DNA of 64,000 bases from an uncultured Acidobacteriaceae bacterium (GCA_937879855.1 CALFMO010000028.1:124001-188000), one strand, 5' to 3'; positions 18,475 to 27,970 are shown, counted from the stretch's first letter. The notes: a model not told the origin generated them from the sequence alone. Numbers and translations: made by a program.

Positions 18475-21400
18475 CTAGTCGGCCGACATGGGCTCCTCTG
18501 TAATCTGATTGCCGATGCGGTAGCGAGAGAACCTCTGTGCCAGCCGGTCAAACCACAGATAAACCACCGGCGTCGTATACAGGGTCAGCAACTGGCTGAG
18601 CAGCAATCCGCCGACAATGGTGATGCCGAGAGGCCGACGCAGTTCGGCGCCCGTGCCCGATCCCAACGCCAGCGGCAATCCACCGAGCAGAGCAGCCATC
18701 GTCGTCATCATGATGGGACGGAAACGCAGCAGGCATGCCTGATAGATCGCTTCCTCCGGGGGTTTGTGTTCTTCGCGTTCCGCCTCCAGAGCAAAGTCGA
18801 TCATCATAATGGCGTTCTTCTTCACAATGCCGATCAGAAGAATGATGCCGATTAGCGCCACCACGGTTAAGTCATTCCCCGTAAGCATCAGCGCCAGAAT
18901 TGCGCCCACGCCCGCCGACGGTAGCGTGGAAAGAATCGTGATGGGATGAATGTAGCTCTCATACAAAACGCCCAGCACAATGTAAACCGTGATGACCGCC
19001 GCCAGAATCAGATAAGGCTCGGACGCGAGCGAGTTTTGGAATGCAGCCGCCGTTCCCTGAAAAGCCGCATGAATGCTGGGCGGAAGCTGAATATCTTTTT
19101 CGGCCTGCTGAATCTGCTTGGTTGCATCGCCCAATGATGCTCCAGGAGCAAGATTGAATGAGAGCGTCACCACCGGAAACTGTCCCTGATGATTGACGGC
19201 GAGCGAAGCGCTGGTCGAATTGATCCGCGTGAAGGTAGTGATCGGGACCGGCGCCCCACTGGTCGCCACCGCGGCTCCATTGGCCGTGGGCGCACCAGAG
19301 TTCGGGGTTACCGTGCTGGGCCGGATGTAAATGTTTTCCAGGTCGTCGGGACTCTCGGCGAAATTGGGCAGCACTTCCAGAATGACGTGGTATTGATTCA
19401 GTTGCGTAAATATGGTCGAAACTTGCCGCTGTCCGAAAGCGTCGTACAAGGTGTTGTCGATGGCCTGCGGGAAAATTCCCAACCGCGACGCAGTGTCCCT
19501 ATCAATGGTGATGTTCGTCTTCAGCCCGTTATTGAGTTGGTCCGTGGCAACGTCGCGCAAGGCAGGCAACGTCTGCAGTTTGGCCACCAGTTTTGGCGTC
19601 CACTGCGCCAGTTCATTTGCGTCCGCATCTTCAATCGAATACTGAAACTGAGTTCGGCTTACGCGGTCTTCCACCGTCAAATCCTGGACTGGCTGCATGT
19701 AGAGGGTGATGCCGTTGACCTTCTCCAACTCCGGTTGCAGCCGCCGGATGATCGCGGAAGCATCGTCGGATCGCTGGTCGCGCGGCTTCAAATTGATCTG
19801 GATCCGGCCTTGGTTCGGCGTTGTATTCGTGCCATCGACCCCAATAAACGACGACAGGCTGTCCACGTCCTTGTCCTGCAAAATGACCTTCGCTAGTTCC
19901 TGTTGACGCTGTGCCAAGGCGTCGAAGGAGATGGAATCCGGCGCTTCCGACACGCCCAGAATCACTCCTGTATCCTGCACCGGGAAAAAACCCTTCGGGA
20001 CGATCACGTATAAGAAGAGCGTGAGCACGAGCGTCCCAAACGTGACCAGCAGCGTTGTGGTCTGGTGCCGTAGTACGACCTTTACTGTGCGCCCGTAAAA
20101 AGCAATGATGCGGTTGTAATAATCCTCCGTGACCGCATAGAAGCGACCTCTTCCGCCTTCCTTCCGATGTTTCAGAAGCTTGGCGCTCATCATGGGAGTC
20201 AAGGTCAGCGAAACTCCCGCCGAGACCAAAATCGTAACTGCCAGAGTCACCGCAAATTCGCGGAAGAGCCGGCCCACAATGTCGCCCATAAAAAGCAGCG
20301 GGATCAGCACCGCGATCAGCGAAACCGTCAGCGAAACAATGGTGAACCCGATCTGTCCTGCTCCCTTCAAAGCGGCGTCCAGCGGGGAATCCCCTGCCTC
20401 CAGGAAGCGATCGATGTTTTCGATCATGACGATGGCGTCATCCACCACGAAACCGGTGGAAATCGTCAGCGCCATAAGCGTCAGATTGTTGAGGCTGTAG
20501 CCCAGCAGGTACATCACGCCGAAGGTGCCGATGATCGAAAGCGGCACAGCCACGCTGGGAATCACCGTGGCCGCAAGATTTCGCAGGAACAGGAAAACCA
20601 CCAATATCACCAGCGCGATTGCCAGCATCAACTCGAAATAAACGTCTTTGACCGACGCCCGGATCGTCGTTGTGCGGTCCGTGAGGACCTGCACTTTCAC
20701 CGCCAACGGCAGCGAGGCTTGCAGCTGCGGCAGAAGCTTCTTGATCCGATCGACGACGTCGATGATGTTCGCGCCCGGTTGCCGCTGGATGTTGACGATT
20801 ACGGCTGGGGTCAGATTCATCCACGCGGCGAGTTGATCATTCTCCGTTGCGTCAATCACATTCGCTACGTCGCTGAGGCGCACCGGCGACCCATTGTGAT
20901 AGGCCACGACGATTGGCTTGTACTGTTCGCTGGAGAAAAGCTGGTCGTTGGCGCCAATCGTATAAGATTGACGCGCGCCATCGATGACGCCCTTGGCTTG
21001 ATCTACGTTCGCCTGCGCCAGGGCTGCGCGCAAATCCTCGAGACTCAATCCATACGATGCCAGTGCCGTCGGATTTGCCTGAATCCGCACCGCGGGCTTC
21101 TGCCCACCGCTGATCGAGACCAGGCCGACGCCGGGAAGTTGTGAAATCTTCTGCGCCAGAGAAGTGTCGGCGAGATCCTCCACCTTCGAAAGAGGTAGGG
21201 AATCTGACGTTAGCGCCATCGTCAAAATGGGCGCGTCCGCTGGATTAACCTTGTTGTAGATCGGCGGATTGGGCAAGTCCGCGGGCAGATAGGTTGAGCC
21301 CGAGTTGATCGCAGCCTGTACTTGCTGTTCTTCGACGTCAATATTCTGATCGAGGCCGAACTGCAGCGTGATCACCGAACTGCCAAACGAACTCGTGGAC

Positions 21401-21642
21401 GTCATCTGGCTCAGGCCCGGCACCTGGCCAAATTGCCGCTCCAGCGGAGAAGTCACCGATGAAGCCATCACATCCGGATCGGCTCCAGGATAGAACGTGA
21501 CCACCTGAATGGTTGGGTAGTCGACTTCCGGCAGCGCCGAGACCGGCAACTGCATGAACGCAACCCAGCCCACAAGCAGCACCCCAACCATCAGCAGCGT
21601 GGTCGCGACTGGCCGGAGAATGAATAATCGTGAAGGACTCAT
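18475..21642 (-). CDS. RND multidrug efflux permease (MdtB/AcrB type), first copy
   Basis: A 1055-aa HAE1-family pump, about as long as its downstream neighbour and clearly homologous to it. It shows FILRPVATTLLMVGVLLVG at the N-terminus, the TM4 acidic pair in STGFVVDDAIVMIENI, and GIILLIGIVKKNAIMMIDFAL in the C-terminal half. The start ATG overlaps the adaptor stop by 4 bp, so translation is coupled. A small Ser/Thr/Ala-rich stretch near residue 790 (STVTPNSGAPTANGAAVATS) is unusual and may be a surface loop. Together with the next gene it probably forms a MdtBC-like heteromeric pump. Confidence 0.92.
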   Translation of the reverse strand: MSPSRLFILRPVATTLLMVGVLLVGWVAFMQLPVSALPEVDYPTIQVVTFYPGADPDVMASSVTSPLERQFGQVPGLSQMTSTSSFGSSVITLQFGLDQNIDVEEQQVQAAINSGSTYLPADLPNPPIYNKVNPADAPILTMALTSDSLPLSKVEDLADTSLAQKISQLPGVGLVSISGGQKPAVRIQANPTALASYGLSLEDLRAALAQANVDQAKGVIDGARQSYTIGANDQLFSSEQYKPIVVAYHNGSPVRLSDVANVIDATENDQLAAWMNLTPAVIVNIQRQPGANIIDVVDRIKKLLPQLQASLPLAVKVQVLTDRTTTIRASVKDVYFELMLAIALVILVVFLFLRNLAATVIPSVAVPLSIIGTFGVMYLLGYSLNNLTLMALTISTGFVVDDAIVMIENIDRFLEAGDSPLDAALKGAGQIGFTIVSLTVSLIAVLIPLLFMGDIVGRLFREFAVTLAVTILVSAGVSLTLTPMMSAKLLKHRKEGGRGRFYAVTEDYYNRIIAFYGRTVKVVLRHQTTTLLVTFGTLVLTLFLYVIVPKGFFPVQDTGVILGVSEAPDSISFDALAQRQQELAKVILQDKDVDSLSSFIGVDGTNTTPNQGRIQINLKPRDQRSDDASAIIRRLQPELEKVNGITLYMQPVQDLTVEDRVSRTQFQYSIEDADANELAQWTPKLVAKLQTLPALRDVATDQLNNGLKTNITIDRDTASRLGIFPQAIDNTLYDAFGQRQVSTIFTQLNQYHVILEVLPNFAESPDDLENIYIRPSTVTPNSGAPTANGAAVATSGAPVPITTFTRINSTSASLAVNHQGQFPVVTLSFNLAPGASLGDATKQIQQAEKDIQLPPSIHAAFQGTAAAFQNSLASEPYLILAAVITVYIVLGVLYESYIHPITILSTLPSAGVGAILALMLTGNDLTVVALIGIILLIGIVKKNAIMMIDFALEAEREEHKPPEEAIYQACLLRFRPIMMTTMAALLGGLPLALGSGTGAELRRPLGITIVGGLLLSQLLTLYTTPVVYLWFDRLAQRFSRYRIGNQITEEPMSAD

Positions 21643-22868
21643 GAACCTGCAATACCTGAAGCTGCGCTCGCCGGGGCATTGATCGGTGAAGAACGGTGCC
21701 CGCTCGGAGTCGCCGCGCGCGGTTCAACTCGACTACCTCTTTGCAGTTTGTCCTGGCCATCGGTCACGACGGTGTCGCCGGGATTGAGCCCGGCCGTGAT
21801 CACCGTGGTATCTCCCTGCGTCAGCGACACCGTCACTTGGCGATCCTGCACCGTCTTGTCAGGATTTAACGCGTATACAAAGGTTCCCTGCGGACCACGC
21901 AGTATGGCAGCAGTTGGCACCGTCGTGCTGTTCTTCCGCGTCTCCAGCAGCAGGTCTGCGTTCACAAACTGGTTGGGCCAAAGCGCATTATCTTTGTTGT
22001 CGAAGATGGCCTTGAGCTTCGCCGTGCCAGTCGTCGGATCAATCTGATTGTCGATGGTCAGCAACTTGCCGGTCGCCAATTTGGTTTGATCGTCGCGGCT
22101 GAAGGCATCCACCTCGAGCGTTCTCAGCCTCATCTGCTTCGAGACCGTTGGTAGAACGTCCTCAGTCAGGGTAAAGATCACGGCGATTGGCTGCAGCTGC
22201 GTCAAAATCAGCATGGGATTCGTATCGGAGGCGTGCACGATGTTGCCCGGATCGACCTGCCGCAATCCAACGCGGCCGTCAAACGGCGCCGTGATGTGGC
22301 AATAGACGATCTGCAGCTTGGCATTCTCGATCTGCGCCTGATCGGTGCGCACTGTGCCTTCGAGCTGATCTGCCAGGGCCTTCTGCGTGTCGACCTGCTG
22401 CTGCGCAATGCTGCCCGAAGGAATCAGCGCCGTGTAACGCTGCAAATTCAGTTGGGCGTCGCGCAGTTGTGCCTGGTCGCGGAACAATTGCGCCTGCATC
22501 TGGTCCAGTTGAGCCTGAAACGGACGAGCGTCAATCTCGATCAGCAGGTCACCTTTCTTGACGTTTTGCCCCTCCCGGAAGTTCACTTTCATGATCTGCC
22601 CATCGACACGGCTCTTGATATTGGCGGTATTAAAGGCGGTGACTGATCCCAGACCCGACAGGTATACAGGCACGTCCTGCCGTTGCACCTGAGCAACGGC
22701 CACAGAAACCGCGCGAGGCCCGGCGGCCTGCGCCCTTTGCTGCTTAGGTTCGGCGCTGCTGCTGCAGCTGATGAAAGACGCGCAAACTGCCGCAAGGACA
22801 AAAAGTGCGATGGCGGGTGAAGAACGAACCATCCTCACGCGCAAAGTAGTATTAGAGATATCAATCAT
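21639..22868 (-). CDS. RND efflux periplasmic adaptor (MdtA/AcrA type) lipoprotein
   Basis: An adaptor of about 409 aa. It has an N-terminal hydrophobic segment ending FISCSSS, a probable lipobox, then the biotinyl-lipoyl halves (SRVDGQIMKVNFREGQNVKKGD and FDGRVGLRQVDPGNIV) around a helical hairpin rich in Gln (LDQMQAQLFRDQAQLRDAQ), and a beta-barrel. It bridges the pump to an outer-membrane channel. The start is ambiguous: ATG 22868 is used here, ATG 22832 would give a shorter, more typical signal. No TolC-like gene follows the operon. Confidence 0.88.
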   Translation of the reverse strand: MIDISNTTLRVRMVRSSPAIALFVLAAVCASFISCSSSAEPKQQRAQAAGPRAVSVAVAQVQRQDVPVYLSGLGSVTAFNTANIKSRVDGQIMKVNFREGQNVKKGDLLIEIDARPFQAQLDQMQAQLFRDQAQLRDAQLNLQRYTALIPSGSIAQQQVDTQKALADQLEGTVRTDQAQIENAKLQIVYCHITAPFDGRVGLRQVDPGNIVHASDTNPMLILTQLQPIAVIFTLTEDVLPTVSKQMRLRTLEVDAFSRDDQTKLATGKLLTIDNQIDPTTGTAKLKAIFDNKDNALWPNQFVNADLLLETRKNSTTVPTAAILRGPQGTFVYALNPDKTVQDRQVTVSLTQGDTTVITAGLNPGDTVVTDGQDKLQRGSRVEPRAATPSGHRSSPINAPASAASGIAGS

Positions 22869-22874
22869 ATTCAA

Positions 22875-23190
22875 AGGTTAGTTCGTCGCCGTTCTCTTCG
22901 GGCCGGCCTCGGTAGGAAGCATGGGTATTAGACGTACACATTGTAGGCTCGGTTGCGGAACTCTACCCGAGGAGGCAGATATTTAATGCCGGTGGGCCTC
23001 CCACTCGAGTGGAACAGGTAGGAACCAAAATGCAGCAGCTACGCTAAAACAGCCCACATCCAGCATCAACTGCTACCGGGCAGCGGGTCAAGACCGGGGC
23101 GAAGGTTTTACAAATCTTTACGCCCCTTGACCGGTCCTTGACGGAAAATTTGGGACTTCAGAAATCGCGAGGGCCTCAGGACGAGAAATT
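22875..23190. other. intergenic region between adaptor and leuD
   Basis: This stretch separates two genes of the same orientation and must hold the promoter of the RND operon on the minus strand. No convincing promoter, operator palindrome or reading frame was identified. A dispersed repeat follows at 23195-23256. Confidence 0.4.
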
Positions 23191-23194
23191 GCCT

Positions 23195-23256
23195 TGTTTT
23201 TATCAACGTGCTTTGCGGTCTTCTCTGCGATCTTTGCGGTTAAGAGCTTTTCGACG
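23195..23256. repeat. dispersed repeat, GCGGTTAAGAGCTTTT type, copy 1
   Basis: The stretch alternates CTTTGCGGTCTTCTCTGCG and ATCTTTGCGGTTAAGAGC, ending just at the leuD stop. The same tail (GCGGTTAAGAGCTTTT) and the TCTGCG words recur at 33230-33291. Such 'ctctgcggtctttgcggtt' words are common scattered sequences in Acidobacteria-like genomes. Confidence 0.6.
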
Positions 23257-23868
23257 TTAAGAAGCCCTGAGCGTTGCGGGTGCCGGATGGCTGGCCTCAT
23301 ACGCCGTAATCTCCGCCTCATGCTGAAGCGTGAGGCCAATATCGTCGAGCCCGTTCAGGAGACAGTGACGCGTGAATTCTTCGATAGGAAACTTCGCGCG
23401 GAATCCCTGATCGTCCCGTACTTCACACTTCTCGAGGTCAATGGTGAGCTGGTAGTCGTCGATTTCCTGCGCCCGCTGCATCAACTGCGCAACTTCGTCG
23501 TCACTCAAGGGCACGGCAAGGAATCCATTTTTCGCGCTGTTGTTGGCGAAAATATCCGCGAAAGAGGAAGAAATCACCGCGCGAAAGCCGAAGTCGGCCA
23601 GGGCCCACACCGCGTGTTCGCGCGACGATCCGCAACCAAAATTCTTCCCCGCAACCAGAATGCTTGCGCCTTCGTAGCGCGGTTCGTGCAGCACGAAGTC
23701 GGGATTCTTCTTTCCGTCCGTGCCAAACCGCCAGTCATAAAACACAAACTGCCCGAAGCCAGTCTTCTCGATCCGCTTCAAAAATTGCTTCGGAATAATC
23801 TGATCGGTGTCCACGTTAACCCGATCCAGCGGCGCCACCCGCCCCCGATGCACAGTGAATGGTTTCAT
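23257..23868 (-). CDS. leuD: 3-isopropylmalate dehydratase small subunit
   Basis: A 203-aa swivel-domain subunit of isopropylmalate isomerase, the second step of leucine synthesis. Visible signatures are GRVAPLDRVNVDTDQIIPKQFL near the N-terminus and NFGCGSSREHAVWAL in the middle, both typical of LeuD. AAGGAGC precedes the ATG. It lies downstream of leuC in the same orientation, separated by about 190 bp that contain a dispersed palindromic repeat. Confidence 0.95.
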   Translation of the reverse strand: MKPFTVHRGRVAPLDRVNVDTDQIIPKQFLKRIEKTGFGQFVFYDWRFGTDGKKNPDFVLHEPRYEGASILVAGKNFGCGSSREHAVWALADFGFRAVISSSFADIFANNSAKNGFLAVPLSDDEVAQLMQRAQEIDDYQLTIDLEKCEVRDDQGFRAKFPIEEFTRHCLLNGLDDIGLTLQHEAEITAYEASHPAPATLRAS

Positions 23869-23913
23869 CGCGTGCTCCTTGAGGCTATTGAACGAGGTCC
23901 AGCGAATGGGTTA

Positions 23914-23981
23914 GGGAAGGGCACGACTTCAGTCGTGCCGTAAAGCATAAACTCAACGACGGCTTTAGCCGCTGAGGGGCG
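23914..23981. repeat. palindromic repeat, GGCACGACTTCAGTCGTGCC type, single unit
   Basis: A unit of about 68 bp made of a perfect hairpin (GGCACGACT/AGTCGTGCC) followed, after a spacer, by GGCTTTAGCCGCTGAGG. It lies between leuC and leuD. The same unit occurs twice, in opposite orientation, inside dusB at 61044-61203. Confidence 0.85.
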
Positions 23982-24054
23982 TGGTCGACCCTGCAAACGT
24001 CGCAGCCTTTGAGCAGATCCCTGTCGCACGCTCAGACTCCTTTCTCACCCGTTA

Positions 24055-25473
24055 TCACTGATACTTCCAATTCCTTATGTCGGTAAAGTGTCCCGCAATC
24101 GCCGCCGCTGCCGCCATCATTGGACTCACAAGATGCGTCCGTCCCCCTCGCCCCTGGCGCCCTTCGAAATTACGATTGCTGGTTGACGCGCACCGCTCTC
24201 CCGGCTGCAAAATATCAGGATTCATTCCCAGGCACATCGAGCATCCCGACTCGCGCCACTCGAATCCCGCATCCTGAAAAATCCTATGCAGCCCTTCCTG
24301 CTCTGCCGCCCGCTTCACCGTCTGCGATCCTGGCACCACCATTGCTCGAACCTTCGCGTTGACGTGATGTCCGCGCGCCACCCGCGCCGCTGCCCGCAAA
24401 TCTTCAAGTCGCGAATTCGTGCACGATCCAATGAACACGCGATCGATCCCAATATCTTCAATGCGCAGTCCCGGTTCCAGCCCCATATATTGCAACGCCA
24501 GCTCCGCTGCTCGCCGATCCGATTCCTCTAATCCCTTGACCTCCGGCACGCGCCCCGTCACCGGAGCCACCATCCCTGGATTCGTCCCCCAAGTAACAAA
24601 CGGACAAAGCTGTGCCGCATCAATCTCCACAACTTCGTCGAACTCCGCACCATCATCGGAAGGCAAACTGCGCCAGTAGGCGACGGCCTTCTCCCACTCC
24701 GCACCCGACGGCGCAAATCGTTTTCCCTTCACATAGGCGATGGTCGTTTCATCGGGCGCCACCATGCCCGCCCGCGCGCCCGCCTCGATGCTCATGTTGC
24801 ACAGCGTCATGCGCCCTTCCATAGAGAGCGCTCGCACCGCGGGCCCCGCGTATTCGATCACGTGCCCGGTTGCGCCATCTGTCCCGATCTGCCCGATGAT
24901 TCCCAACGCCAGATCCTTCGCCGTGACGCCCTCCGCCAGCCGCCCGCGCACATCGATCTTCATCGTTTTCGGCCGTTGCTGCGCCAGGCACTGCGTCGCC
25001 AGCACGTGCTCCACCTCCGACGTGCCAATGCCAAACGCCAGCGCTCCAAATGCCCCATGCGTGCTGGTATGGCTGTCGCCGCAGACGATCGTCATCCCCG
25101 GCTGCGTCAGCCCCAGCTCCGGACCAATCACGTGCACAATCCCCTGCTCCGGCGAATCCATGTCAAACAGCCGGATCCCGAATTCTTTGCAGTTCGACTG
25201 CAAGGCCGCGATCTGCTTGGCCGCAATCAGGTCGGTAATCGGAGTTCCACGCGGCTCGGTAGGAATATTGTGGTCGACGGTTGCCACGGTCCGCGCCGGT
25301 TGCCGCACGTTCCGCCCCGCCGCCCGCAGCCCATCGAAAGCCTGCGGCGAAGTCACCTCGTGCACCAGATGCAAATCGATATAAAGGATGGGCGACCGCC
25401 CCGCTGGCTGCGCCACCAGGTGTGCCTCCCAAATCTTCTCGAATAATGTCCGCGCTACTGCCATAGTTTTCAT
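24055..25473 (-). CDS. leuC: 3-isopropylmalate dehydratase large subunit
   Basis: A 472-aa aconitase-family protein. The three Fe-S cluster cysteines are visible in the segments GSCTNSR and SGCSMCLGMN, and CGDSHTSTHGAFGALAFGIGTSE is the family signature. The C-terminal ASTSNRNFEGRQG is also diagnostic. With LeuD it converts 2-isopropylmalate to 3-isopropylmalate. The start at 25473 gives a standard LeuC N-terminus (TLFEKIWEAHLV). The other leucine genes are not in the window. Confidence 0.95.
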   Translation of the reverse strand: MKTMAVARTLFEKIWEAHLVAQPAGRSPILYIDLHLVHEVTSPQAFDGLRAAGRNVRQPARTVATVDHNIPTEPRGTPITDLIAAKQIAALQSNCKEFGIRLFDMDSPEQGIVHVIGPELGLTQPGMTIVCGDSHTSTHGAFGALAFGIGTSEVEHVLATQCLAQQRPKTMKIDVRGRLAEGVTAKDLALGIIGQIGTDGATGHVIEYAGPAVRALSMEGRMTLCNMSIEAGARAGMVAPDETTIAYVKGKRFAPSGAEWEKAVAYWRSLPSDDGAEFDEVVEIDAAQLCPFVTWGTNPGMVAPVTGRVPEVKGLEESDRRAAELALQYMGLEPGLRIEDIGIDRVFIGSCTNSRLEDLRAAARVARGHHVNAKVRAMVVPGSQTVKRAAEQEGLHRIFQDAGFEWRESGCSMCLGMNPDILQPGERCASTSNRNFEGRQGRGGRTHLVSPMMAAAAAIAGHFTDIRNWKYQ

Positions 25474-25650
25474 TGAAAGAAAGGATTGAAGAAAGCCGTA
25501 GCTAGTAGTTTTTCACAGCCCGCCAGATATGAGCAAGGTTGCGAGATCCTAGGTGCGCTAACCTGCCGAAGCGCATCCTGCTGGCGCAACCCTTTCGGCA
25601 CTTGTTTCCATGTGTCGCGGCTGGCACCTTAGAGTTTCGGCGAGGCCACA

Positions 25651-26232
25651 ATGGACAGCAGCGCGATCACCGGCTTGGCGTTCTTACTCTTCGTTGCAGG
25701 GGTGCTGATCTACACGATCATCCTGTATAACGGGCTGGTCCGGCTGCGCAACGAGAACGATCGCGCGTGGGCCAACATTGACGTGTTGCTGAAGCAACGG
25801 CACGACGAAATCCCCAACCTGGTGGAGACCGTCAAGGGATATATGCAGCACGAGCAGCAGACGCTGCTTGCAGTAACCCAGGCGAGGACGGCGTCGATGA
25901 GCGCGGCCAGCGTCGGACAGAAGGCTGTTGCCGATCTGCAGGTGGCGAGCGCGCTGCGTGGGCTGTTTGCCGTGGCTGAGAATTATCCGCAACTCAAGGC
26001 CAATCAAAACTTCCTGAAGCTGCAGAATCGCATTTCCGAACTGGAAGAGCGCATTGCCGACAGGCGTGAGTTCTTCAACGATGACGTCAATGCCTACAAC
26101 ACGCGTATCGGGCAAATCCCCGATGTGTTCGTAGCCAGCTTTATGAGCCTGAAGCCGCGTGAGATGTTCAAAGTCTCCGACGAAGACCGCAAGCTGCTGG
26201 ATGTAAAGTTCGCGACCGGACAGGGCGCGTGA
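25651..26232 (+). CDS. LemA family protein
   Basis: A 193-aa protein with one N-terminal membrane helix (residues about 8-26), then a helical domain. The family signature is clear: YNGLVRLRNENDRAWANIDVLLKQRHDEIPNLVETVKGY. Coiled-coil-like helices follow and FNDDVNAYNTRIGQIPDVF near the C-terminus. LemA proteins are membrane-anchored with the helical domain outside; the molecular role is unsettled. No TPM-domain partner gene follows, unlike in many genomes. Confidence 0.92.
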   Translation: MDSSAITGLAFLLFVAGVLIYTIILYNGLVRLRNENDRAWANIDVLLKQRHDEIPNLVETVKGYMQHEQQTLLAVTQARTASMSAASVGQKAVADLQVASALRGLFAVAENYPQLKANQNFLKLQNRISELEERIADRREFFNDDVNAYNTRIGQIPDVFVASFMSLKPREMFKVSDEDRKLLDVKFATGQGA

Positions 26233-26366
26233 ACTGAATTTCTGTGAATGCGGCAAGCGCCTGGTAACGAGCGCCCAAACCTTCTCCCCGCGGGTGCTCG
26301 GACCTTCGTAACTAGCCCACCGTAACTGCGCGCTACTAAGCTTCAACGCGGGGGTTTGCTTAAACC

Positions 26367-26729
26367 ATGATCAACACAATTACGAAGTCCCTTTCAATTC
26401 TGGCAGTGGGTGGTTTGATGTTTGTTGGCTCCGCCGCTGCTCAACCTCAAGCTGGTCCGGGACAGGTCGATCCGGGTCATCCCCGCGTGAACGAAGTTAA
26501 CCGCCGCGAAACCAATCAGCAAAAGCGCATCGGGAATGGCGTCAAGAGCGGCAAGCTCACGCCCGGACAGACTGCGCGTCTGGAAAAGCGCGAACAGAGC
26601 ATTCAGCACCAGGAAAAAAAGGACATGGCCGCGCACAATGGTCACCTGACCAAGGCTGAGCAGAGAAACCTCAACCACAGGCAGAATCGGGTGAGCAAAA
26701 GCATCTACAAAGACAAGCATTCCAAATAG
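26367..26729 (+). CDS. small secreted basic protein with a two-fold repeated helical module
   Basis: A 120-aa protein with a signal peptide (ILAVGGLMFVGSAAAQ). The mature part is rich in Gln, Asn, Lys and Arg. It holds two similar modules: RIGNGVKSGKLTPGQTARLE and later AHNGHLTKAEQRNLNHRQN. The pattern Gxx-G-LT-xxQ/E-xxLx-R/N repeats, as in short periplasmic helical proteins of unknown function found in many Gram-negatives. I do not recognise a named family. A terminator hairpin follows the stop, so it is probably its own transcription unit. Confidence 0.7.
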   Translation: MINTITKSLSILAVGGLMFVGSAAAQPQAGPGQVDPGHPRVNEVNRRETNQQKRIGNGVKSGKLTPGQTARLEKREQSIQHQEKKDMAAHNGHLTKAEQRNLNHRQNRVSKSIYKDKHSK

Positions 26730-26758
26730 TCTGACCCCTTGATTCCCGAGTTCAGGAT

Positions 26759-26791
26759 AAAGCCGCGGGTAGCCGTGGCTTTTTCTTTTTA
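26759..26791 (+). terminator. rho-independent terminator
   Basis: The hairpin AAAGCCGCGG-GTAG-CCGTGGCTTT is followed by TTTTTCTTTTT on the plus strand, 30 bp after the stop of the small secreted protein. The position and T-tract are typical. Confidence 0.8.
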
Positions 26792-26820
26792 GGATTGCTT
26801 TTTGGCTAGGAAGTCAAAAA

Positions 26821-26848
26821 CAGCGGGTAGGAGTGCCCGCTCCACACA
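26821..26848. repeat. palindromic repeat, GGGCAGGAGTGCCCGC type, copy 1
   Basis: The sequence AGCGGGTAGGAGTGCCCGCT is an imperfect palindrome between the terminator and the hemB stop. A closely related word in the other orientation (GCGGGCACTCCTGCCCGC) lies at 47511-47545. Confidence 0.65.
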
Positions 26849-26854
26849 AGACTC

Positions 26855-27970
26855 TCACCCCAGCAGCTTGGCGGCTTCTTTGGCGTAGTAGGTGAGGATG
26901 ATGCTGGCGCCCGCGCGGCGGATGCTTAGCAGCGATTCCATCATCACGCGGTCGCGTTCGATCCAACCGTTCTGGGCGGCGGCTTCGATCATGGCGTATT
27001 CGCCCGAGACTTGATAGGCGGCGAGGGGCAGGTCGAAACGGTCGCGGGCGGCGGCGATTACGTCGAGGTAGGGCATGGCAGGTTTGACCATGATCATGTC
27101 GGCGCCTTCTTCAATGTCGGCGGCGATTTCGCGCATGGCTTCACGTAGATTTGCGCCATCCATCTGATAAGACCGGCGGTCGCCGAATTGCGGCGCGGAG
27201 TCGGCCGCCTCGCGGAACGGCCCGTAGAAGCCGGAAGCGAACTTGGCAGCATAGGAAAGAATCGGCGTGTTGTTCAGGCCGGCTCCGTCGAGGGCGCGGC
27301 GAATTGCGGCGACTCGGCCGTCCATCATGTCGGAAGGGGCGATGATGTCGATGCCGGCTTTTGCCAGCGACACTGAGGTGCGGGCCAGCAGGTCGAGCGA
27401 GGCATCGTTGTCGATTTCATAGTTCGACTCTGCGGCGCGCGCGGCCGCCGATACCATAGTCTGAATCGCCTTTTCCTTTTCTTCCTTGCTCTTCACTGCG
27501 AGTATCCGCTGCGATGGAGCCAAACTGTCCCGAACCGCAGCGCCCAACGATTGGGGTGTAAACATCGACTTCACGATCCCGCAGTGGCCGTGCGACATGT
27601 ATTCGCACAGGCAGACGTCGCCCATCAGGGTCAGGCCGGGGACTTCGCGCTTCATGGCCCGAGCGGCTTGCTGCACGATTCCGTCGTCGGCCCAGGCTCC
27701 GGTGGCGACTTCGTCCTTCTTGTCGGGAAGACCGAACAGGATAACCGCGGGCACGCCGAGGGAACGAACTTGCTGCGCTTCTTTCACGGCTTCGTCAACA
27801 GAGAGGTTGAAAACGCCGGGCATGGACCGGACTGGCTTGCGGATGCCCTCTCCGGGACATACGAACATGGGATAGACGAAGGCATCGGGGGTGAGGCGGG
27901 TCTCACATACCAGATTGCGCAGTTCTGCCGTGCGACGGAGGCGGCGGAGACGGGTTACTGGAAATGCCAT
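26855..27970 (-). CDS. hemB: delta-aminolevulinic acid dehydratase (porphobilinogen synthase)
   Basis: A 371-aa heme-pathway enzyme that condenses two 5-aminolevulinate molecules into porphobilinogen. Zinc-ligand cysteines appear in DVCLCEYMSHGHCG. The Schiff-base lysines lie in LSYAAKFASGFYGPFREA and MIMVKPAMPYLDV. It is about 40-50 residues longer than usual, because a charged segment (residues about 132-184, including KSKEEKEKAI) sits between HGHCG and EIDNDAS. Normally only a short loop joins these. The insert is not one of the palindromic repeats. No neighbour is a heme gene. Confidence 0.95.
   Translation of the reverse strand: MAFPVTRLRRLRRTAELRNLVCETRLTPDAFVYPMFVCPGEGIRKPVRSMPGVFNLSVDEAVKEAQQVRSLGVPAVILFGLPDKKDEVATGAWADDGIVQQAARAMKREVPGLTLMGDVCLCEYMSHGHCGIVKSMFTPQSLGAAVRDSLAPSQRILAVKSKEEKEKAIQTMVSAAARAAESNYEIDNDASLDLLARTSVSLAKAGIDIIAPSDMMDGRVAAIRRALDGAGLNNTPILSYAAKFASGFYGPFREAADSAPQFGDRRSYQMDGANLREAMREIAADIEEGADMIMVKPAMPYLDVIAAARDRFDLPLAAYQVSGEYAMIEAAAQNGWIERDRVMMESLLSIRRAGASIILTYYAKEAAKLLG

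Noticed and set aside
20167..21144. Long plus-strand open frame antisense to the RND pump
   Set aside because: It is a shadow of the pump gene; its composition (His/Arg/Gln-rich) and lack of a start site show it is not coding.
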